A DNA stretch of 24,799 bases from CAG-582 sp964636965 (GTDB taxonomy: Bacteria; Bacillota_I; Bacilli_A; RF39; UBA660): assembly GCA_964636965.1 (NCBI GenBank), contig CAZWST010000021.1:1-24799 (forward strand). Direction: 5' to 3'. The notes under the pieces were generated by a model, which worked only from the letters and a program-made list of their open reading frames with translations, was not told where the DNA came from and ran no database searches. Position numbers and translations under genes: made by a program. Below are positions 21,229 to 24,799 of this stretch, piece by piece. Within the stretch, counting starts at the first letter, position 1, and every line of letters starts with the position of its first letter.

Positions 21229-21945
21229 ATGGGAAGAGCTTACGAAGTAAGAAAAGCAAGTATTCAAAAAACAGGAGCTGCAAAAGCAAAACTATATTCA
21301 ACATTTGCAAAAGAAATAACAAAAGCTGCTAAAGGAAATCCTGAAGTGGATACTAATATTAATTTAAAAAGAGTTGTAGATAAGGCAAAACATCAACAAG
21401 TGCCAAGTGATATTATCAATCGTGCTATTGAAAAAGCCAAAGGTGGTGCAGGAGATGATTATCAAGAATTATCATATGAAGGATTTGGACCAGGGCAATC
21501 AACACTAATAGTAAAATGTCTTACAGATAATGTTAATAGAACAGTATCATTTGTAAGAGAAGCATTTAATAAATGTCATAAAAGTTTAGGTGTTACAAAC
21601 TCAGTTGCTTATAACTATGATTATTTAGCTATTATTGGCTTTGCTTCTGATAATGGCGATGAAATCATGATGAACTTACTTGATAAAGGCATTGAAATAA
21701 TTGATCTTGAAAGTGAAGATGGTGAAGTAGTAATTACTTTAAAACCACAAGATGCATCAAGTGTTAAAGATGTTGTTGAAAGTATGATACCAGATGTTAC
21801 TTATACAATTGATGAAGTTGGTTGGTATGCAAAAGAAAAGTGTACTTTAGAAGGTGAAGATTTAGAAGTATTTGAACGTCTAATTTCCCTTCTTGAAAAT
21901 ATTGATGATGTTGATTACATATATCATAATGTTGATTTAGGATAA
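21229..21945 (+). CDS. yebC: YebC/PmpR/TACO1-family protein, 238 aa
   Basis: The family acts as DNA-binding regulators or, for some members, as ribosome-associated factors that help translate difficult sequences. The protein lacks the AGHSKWANI opening of classical YebC and begins MGRAYEVRKASIQKTGAAKAKLYS, typical of the shorter YeeN-like branch. Conserved features are FAKEITKAAKGN, NLKRVVDKAKHQQVPSDII, AIEKAKGG and the YEGFGPGQSTLIV core. The C-terminal half has the two alpha/beta lobes (TYTIDEVGWYAKE). Length is standard. It is followed after 2 bases by another gene, so they are translated from one message. Confidence 0.92.
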   Translation: MGRAYEVRKASIQKTGAAKAKLYSTFAKEITKAAKGNPEVDTNINLKRVVDKAKHQQVPSDIINRAIEKAKGGAGDDYQELSYEGFGPGQSTLIVKCLTDNVNRTVSFVREAFNKCHKSLGVTNSVAYNYDYLAIIGFASDNGDEIMMNLLDKGIEIIDLESEDGEVVITLKPQDASSVKDVVESMIPDVTYTIDEVGWYAKEKCTLEGEDLEVFERLISLLENIDDVDYIYHNVDLG

Positions 21946-21947
21946 TT

Positions 21948-22577
21948 ATGGATAATGAATTGGGTGGTTTTGCAGAAGAACCAGCATTTGTAAGTGATGC
22001 ATATACAGAAGAAGAGCAACTTAGAGATTTTGAATCTTTTAACTATTGCATGGCCGAAGAATATGTATCTGCAATGTATACTGAAGATTTCGAAGCTTTA
22101 GGTGAGGTTGATGATTATCTTTTCCGTAACATATGTGATTGGATTAATTACAATCCAAATCTTGGTAATGCTGAATTAAAAGAACAGATTGAAAATGGGA
22201 CTTTAATTACTAACAAAAATCGCACATTCTTAAGTGCTATTGCAGCAAATAAGAATGTATCTTGGGGAGAAATATACATTAATTATCGCGTTTATTCTCC
22301 TGAAATAATCGTAATGCTTATTGAAGCTTCAGGAGCATCTCAAAAAGTTCTTCCAATTTGTTTAAATACAAAGGATGAAGAAGAACTGCACAAATTAAAT
22401 ATGGCTATATATTTAGAAATAGAAAAAAGATATCAAGAAAATGGTAGTTTAGAATATTTAAAAACAATTCAAAGAGGATATGGAATACTACATACAAAGA
22501 AAGATCAAAAATCATTAAAGATACCAACTAATCTTTCTTGGGCAAGAACTATAAAAGAGGAATTAAATAAGAAATAG
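21948..22577 (+). CDS. Hypothetical acidic protein co-transcribed with yebC, 209 aa
   Basis: I recognise no family. The first 60 residues are very acidic and aromatic (EEQLRDFESFNYCMAEEYVSAMYTEDFEAL); the rest is helical with a basic C-terminus (KKDQKSLKIPTNLSWARTIKEELNKK). There is no signal or membrane segment. The ATG lies 2 bases after the yebC stop. The AGGAT overlapping the yebC end serves as ribosome site, so the two are translationally coupled and may share a role in translation or regulation. Repeated leucine-rich helices could be a protein-protein interface. Confidence 0.7.
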   Translation: MDNELGGFAEEPAFVSDAYTEEEQLRDFESFNYCMAEEYVSAMYTEDFEALGEVDDYLFRNICDWINYNPNLGNAELKEQIENGTLITNKNRTFLSAIAANKNVSWGEIYINYRVYSPEIIVMLIEASGASQKVLPICLNTKDEEELHKLNMAIYLEIEKRYQENGSLEYLKTIQRGYGILHTKKDQKSLKIPTNLSWARTIKEELNKK

Positions 22578-22600
22578 GTTATTAAAAATTTATTTCTTTT
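22569..22600 (+). terminator. Weak terminator after the yebC operon
   Basis: AAGAAATA (22569-22576) pairs with TATTTCTT (22591-22598) across a 14-base loop, with T-rich sequence following. The stem is AT-rich, so termination may be partial and the two-component genes could be reached by read-through. Confidence 0.4.
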
Positions 22601-22644
22601 ATTTTGCACAAAATTAAGTTAATATATTGGATGTAGGTGATACT

Positions 22645-23304
22645 ATGCATATATTAATAGTTGATGATGAAGAGTTAATAAGAAGCGTTATAAAAGATTA
22701 TATTTTAGAAGAACATTATACTTGTGATGAAGCAGATAATGGAGAAAGTGCAATATCATTAGTAGAAGAAAATAACTATGATATTATTATAATGGATATA
22801 ATGATGCCTAAAATGGATGGTTATCAAGCAATAAAAGAAATAAAAAAAATAAAAGACATCCCAGTAATTATGCTATCTGCAAGAACTGAAGAGATTGACA
22901 AGCTTCAAGGATTTGATATAGGTATAGATGATTATGTCACCAAACCATTTTCACCTAAAGAACTTATTGCAAGAATAAAAGCAGTTGCTAAAAGAAACAA
23001 AGAAGCTGATATCATAAGTGTTGGAAATATTATATTAAATAATTCATCTCGTGAAGTTAAAATAGATGGAGAACTAATAGAATTTACACATACCCAATTT
23101 GAATTACTAAAGTTATTTTTAAGCAATGTTAATATCGCGCTTTCAAGAGACAGAATAATTGAATCAATTTGGGGATATGATTATGAAGCGGACGATCGTA
23201 CAATAGATGCTCACATTAAACTTTTGAGAAGTAAATTAGGTAAATATAGAAATTCGATTAAGACAATAAGAAAAGTTGGCTATAAATTTATATATGAAAA
23301 ATAG
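22645..23304 (+). CDS. OmpR/PhoB-family response regulator, 219 aa
   Basis: This is a DNA-binding output protein of a two-component system. The receiver domain (1-115) has the acidic pair D7/D8, phospho-acceptor D51 (IIMDIMMPKMDG), MLSA and the switch Lys in TKPF. The C-terminal winged helix (about 125-219) includes LTHTQ-type FTHTQFELLKLF, RIIESIWGYDYEADDRTIDAHIKLLRSKL and TIRKVGYKF. The ATG at 22645 is preferred because AGGTG is 4-5 bases upstream; an in-frame TTG at 22627 has none. Its stop overlaps the kinase start by 11 bases, so the pair is coupled. The signal and regulon are unknown. Confidence 0.95.
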   Translation: MHILIVDDEELIRSVIKDYILEEHYTCDEADNGESAISLVEENNYDIIIMDIMMPKMDGYQAIKEIKKIKDIPVIMLSARTEEIDKLQGFDIGIDDYVTKPFSPKELIARIKAVAKRNKEADIISVGNIILNNSSREVKIDGELIEFTHTQFELLKLFLSNVNIALSRDRIIESIWGYDYEADDRTIDAHIKLLRSKLGKYRNSIKTIRKVGYKFIYEK

Positions 23305-24661
23305 AAACCTAACTCTCAAGACCCTAATGTACTTCAGTGCTTTTATTGCCATAATTCTCCTTGCTTTATGGGCGATTCAAATCCAATTTTTACAAGTTTT
23401 TTATGAAAGAAATGTAATCGAAAAGATTGATGCAGTAGCAGATGAAATAAGAAAAAATAAAGATAATTTAGATACACTATTACAGGAGTATGCTTATTCT
23501 AATGACATGTGTATTGAATACTATCATGACACTATTGAAATAGACTTTAACTTAAAAAAGAACAATTGTGTTTTAAGCGACTACAGCTACGAAATTGCAA
23601 AATATAAGGCAGATTTAATTAATAATCAAAAAGACTATGTAATACTTTATGCTAAAAAGACTAATATCAAAAGTATTCTATATGCGGTTAATCTAGGTAA
23701 TGGTAATTACATATTTTTAAATGCTACTTTGGAAGACCTAAATTCAGCAACAGCTGTATTAAAAAAACAATTAATATATTTAATATTATTATTAATATTA
23801 GCATCATGTATAATGGCAATATTTGTCTCACGAAGATTAAATAAACCTATTTTAAAAATTATTTCAACTGCTAAAGAAATGGGGAAAGGTAACTTTAATG
23901 TAAAATTTGAAAAGTGTAATGTAGAAGAATTAGATGAACTATGTGATGTTCTAACAGTTGCAGCAAGTGAAATGAATAAAACCGAAGAATTAAAAAGAGA
24001 TTTACTTGCTAATGTTTCACACGATTTAAAAACCCCTTTAACAATGATTAAAGCCTATGCAGAAAAAGTAAAAGATTTAACTTATAAAGATCCTGAAAAA
24101 AGGGAAAGAGATTTAAATATTATTATTGAAGAGACTGATAGATTAAATAACTTAGTTAATGATCTTTTAGATTTATCAAAACTTCAAGCTGGAGCAACTG
24201 AATTAAATATAGAAGAGTACGATATTGTTGCAAACATTAAAGAAATATTAAAAAGGTATGATATAGTTGTTGAAAAAGAAGGATACATATTTGAACTAGA
24301 CATGCCAAAATCAGCTAAAGTAAAAGCCGATAAAGCTAAAATCGAACAAGTAATATATAACCTTATTAATAATGCAATTGAGCACACGGGAGAAGATTTA
24401 AGAGTAATAATAACGGTAAAAAAACAGCTTGATTCAGTCTATGTATCTATTAAAGATACTGGACAAGGTCTAACTGAAGAAGAAAAACAATTAGTATGGA
24501 ATAGATATTATAAAAAAGAAAAGAAACATAAGCGTAACGTTATTGGTTCTGGTATCGGTCTTTCTATTGTTAAAAGCATATTAGAAAGCCATGGATGTGA
24601 ATATGGAATAGATTCAAAACTTGGATCATATACATCATTTCATTTTAAATTAAAAAAATAG
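23294..24661 (+). CDS. Membrane sensor histidine kinase with HAMP, 455 aa
   Basis: Partner of the preceding regulator. TM1 spans about 10-32, then an extracytoplasmic sensor of about 125 residues, TM2 at about 160-179, HAMP (about 180-232), and the DHp domain with the phosphorylated His243 in NVSHDLKTPLTMIK. The ATP-binding domain has the N box (QVIYNLINNAIEHTG), G1 (KDTGQGL) and G2 (GSGIGLSIVK). The architecture and gene order match Firmicutes envelope-stress or antibiotic-sensing systems, but the sensor domain does not name a ligand. The ATG at 23294 lies inside the regulator's last codons; an in-frame TTG at 23276 is less likely. No T7SS gene is adjacent. Confidence 0.94.
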   Translation: MKNRNLTLKTLMYFSAFIAIILLALWAIQIQFLQVFYERNVIEKIDAVADEIRKNKDNLDTLLQEYAYSNDMCIEYYHDTIEIDFNLKKNNCVLSDYSYEIAKYKADLINNQKDYVILYAKKTNIKSILYAVNLGNGNYIFLNATLEDLNSATAVLKKQLIYLILLLILASCIMAIFVSRRLNKPILKIISTAKEMGKGNFNVKFEKCNVEELDELCDVLTVAASEMNKTEELKRDLLANVSHDLKTPLTMIKAYAEKVKDLTYKDPEKRERDLNIIIEETDRLNNLVNDLLDLSKLQAGATELNIEEYDIVANIKEILKRYDIVVEKEGYIFELDMPKSAKVKADKAKIEQVIYNLINNAIEHTGEDLRVIITVKKQLDSVYVSIKDTGQGLTEEEKQLVWNRYYKKEKKHKRNVIGSGIGLSIVKSILESHGCEYGIDSKLGSYTSFHFKLKK

Positions 24662-24706
24662 ATTATTTTTCACAAATAATTCATACTTAATTGATATCAT
24701 GATTAC

Positions 24707-24796
24707 GAAAAAGGAATATAGATTAAAAAATCCTATACAACGATAAAACATATAAACTCAAACTCACACTATAAACTTTATATATTTTCCTTTTTC
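24707..24796. repeat. Imperfect inverted repeat near the window edge
   Basis: GAAAAAGGAATATA (24707-24720) is complementary to TATATTTTCCTTTTTC (24781-24796) with a 2-base bulge, separated by 60 bases. The left arm contains an AAGGA ribosome-site-like string. The downstream gene, if any, lies outside the window. I see no gene in 24662-24799. Confidence 0.45.
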
Positions 24797-24799
24797 ACT

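Noticed and set aside
24661..24680. Terminator after the kinase gene
   Set aside because: ATTATTT and AAATAAT pair around a 5-base loop, but the stem is all A-T and no T run follows.

Overview
The window is AT-rich, low-GC Gram-positive DNA. Promoters are near-consensus (TTGACA/TATAAT), ribosome sites are strong (AGGAGG, AGGTG), hairpin terminators end in T-tracts, and proS is led by a T-box. Peptidoglycan-binding and peptidoglycan-hydrolase domains indicate a walled cell. I infer an uncultured Bacilli-like lineage, possibly near Erysipelotrichia/RF39, but I cannot fix the taxon. A run of 10 N inside topB shows that the sequence is a draft or metagenome scaffold.

Left flank (1-1848): the 3' end of a tRNA-Lys gene, a small unknown protein (minus strand), a solitary MvaI/BcnI-like restriction nuclease, and tRNA-Pro(TGG) and tRNA-Arg(ACG) on the minus strand with one shared promoter.

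Central island (1849-13927): a compact type VII secretion locus of the Firmicutes type. It encodes an FHA-FtsK/SpoIIIE ATPase (EssC-like), a YukD/EsaB ubiquitin-like protein, and two small helical-hairpin proteins that look like diverged WXG100 (Esx) partners. Each small partner has a second copy fused to a wall-active domain. Family A (stand-alone at 8961) recurs at the C-terminus of a LysM protein (1849). Family B (stand-alone at 9369) recurs at the N-terminus of a SleB/CwlJ-like cell-wall hydrolase (13112). Neither fusion has a Sec signal peptide, so export through the EssC machine is the natural reading. The same island holds a membrane/zinc-ribbon protein divergent from essC, a protein with thirteen 21-residue repeats, an acidic protein carrying one copy of a similar motif, and an HExxH metalloprotease-like protein with an internal lipobox. 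No recognisable EssA, EssB or EsaA is present in the window.

Right part (13928-24799): a T-box-controlled prolyl-tRNA synthetase, DNA topoisomerase III (broken by the N run), a 530-base gene-free stretch that appears to encode a structured RNA of about 385 nt with its own consensus promoter and terminator, an unknown helical protein, arginyl-tRNA synthetase, a YebC-family regulator coupled to an unknown protein, and a two-component system (OmpR-type regulator and HAMP histidine kinase).

Working model (inference): the island is a reduced T7SS dedicated to delivering peptidoglycan-binding and peptidoglycan-cutting proteins to the wall. The stand-alone Esx-like proteins would serve as pairing partners for the fused ones. 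All 20 genes end in TAA or TAG and none in TGA.
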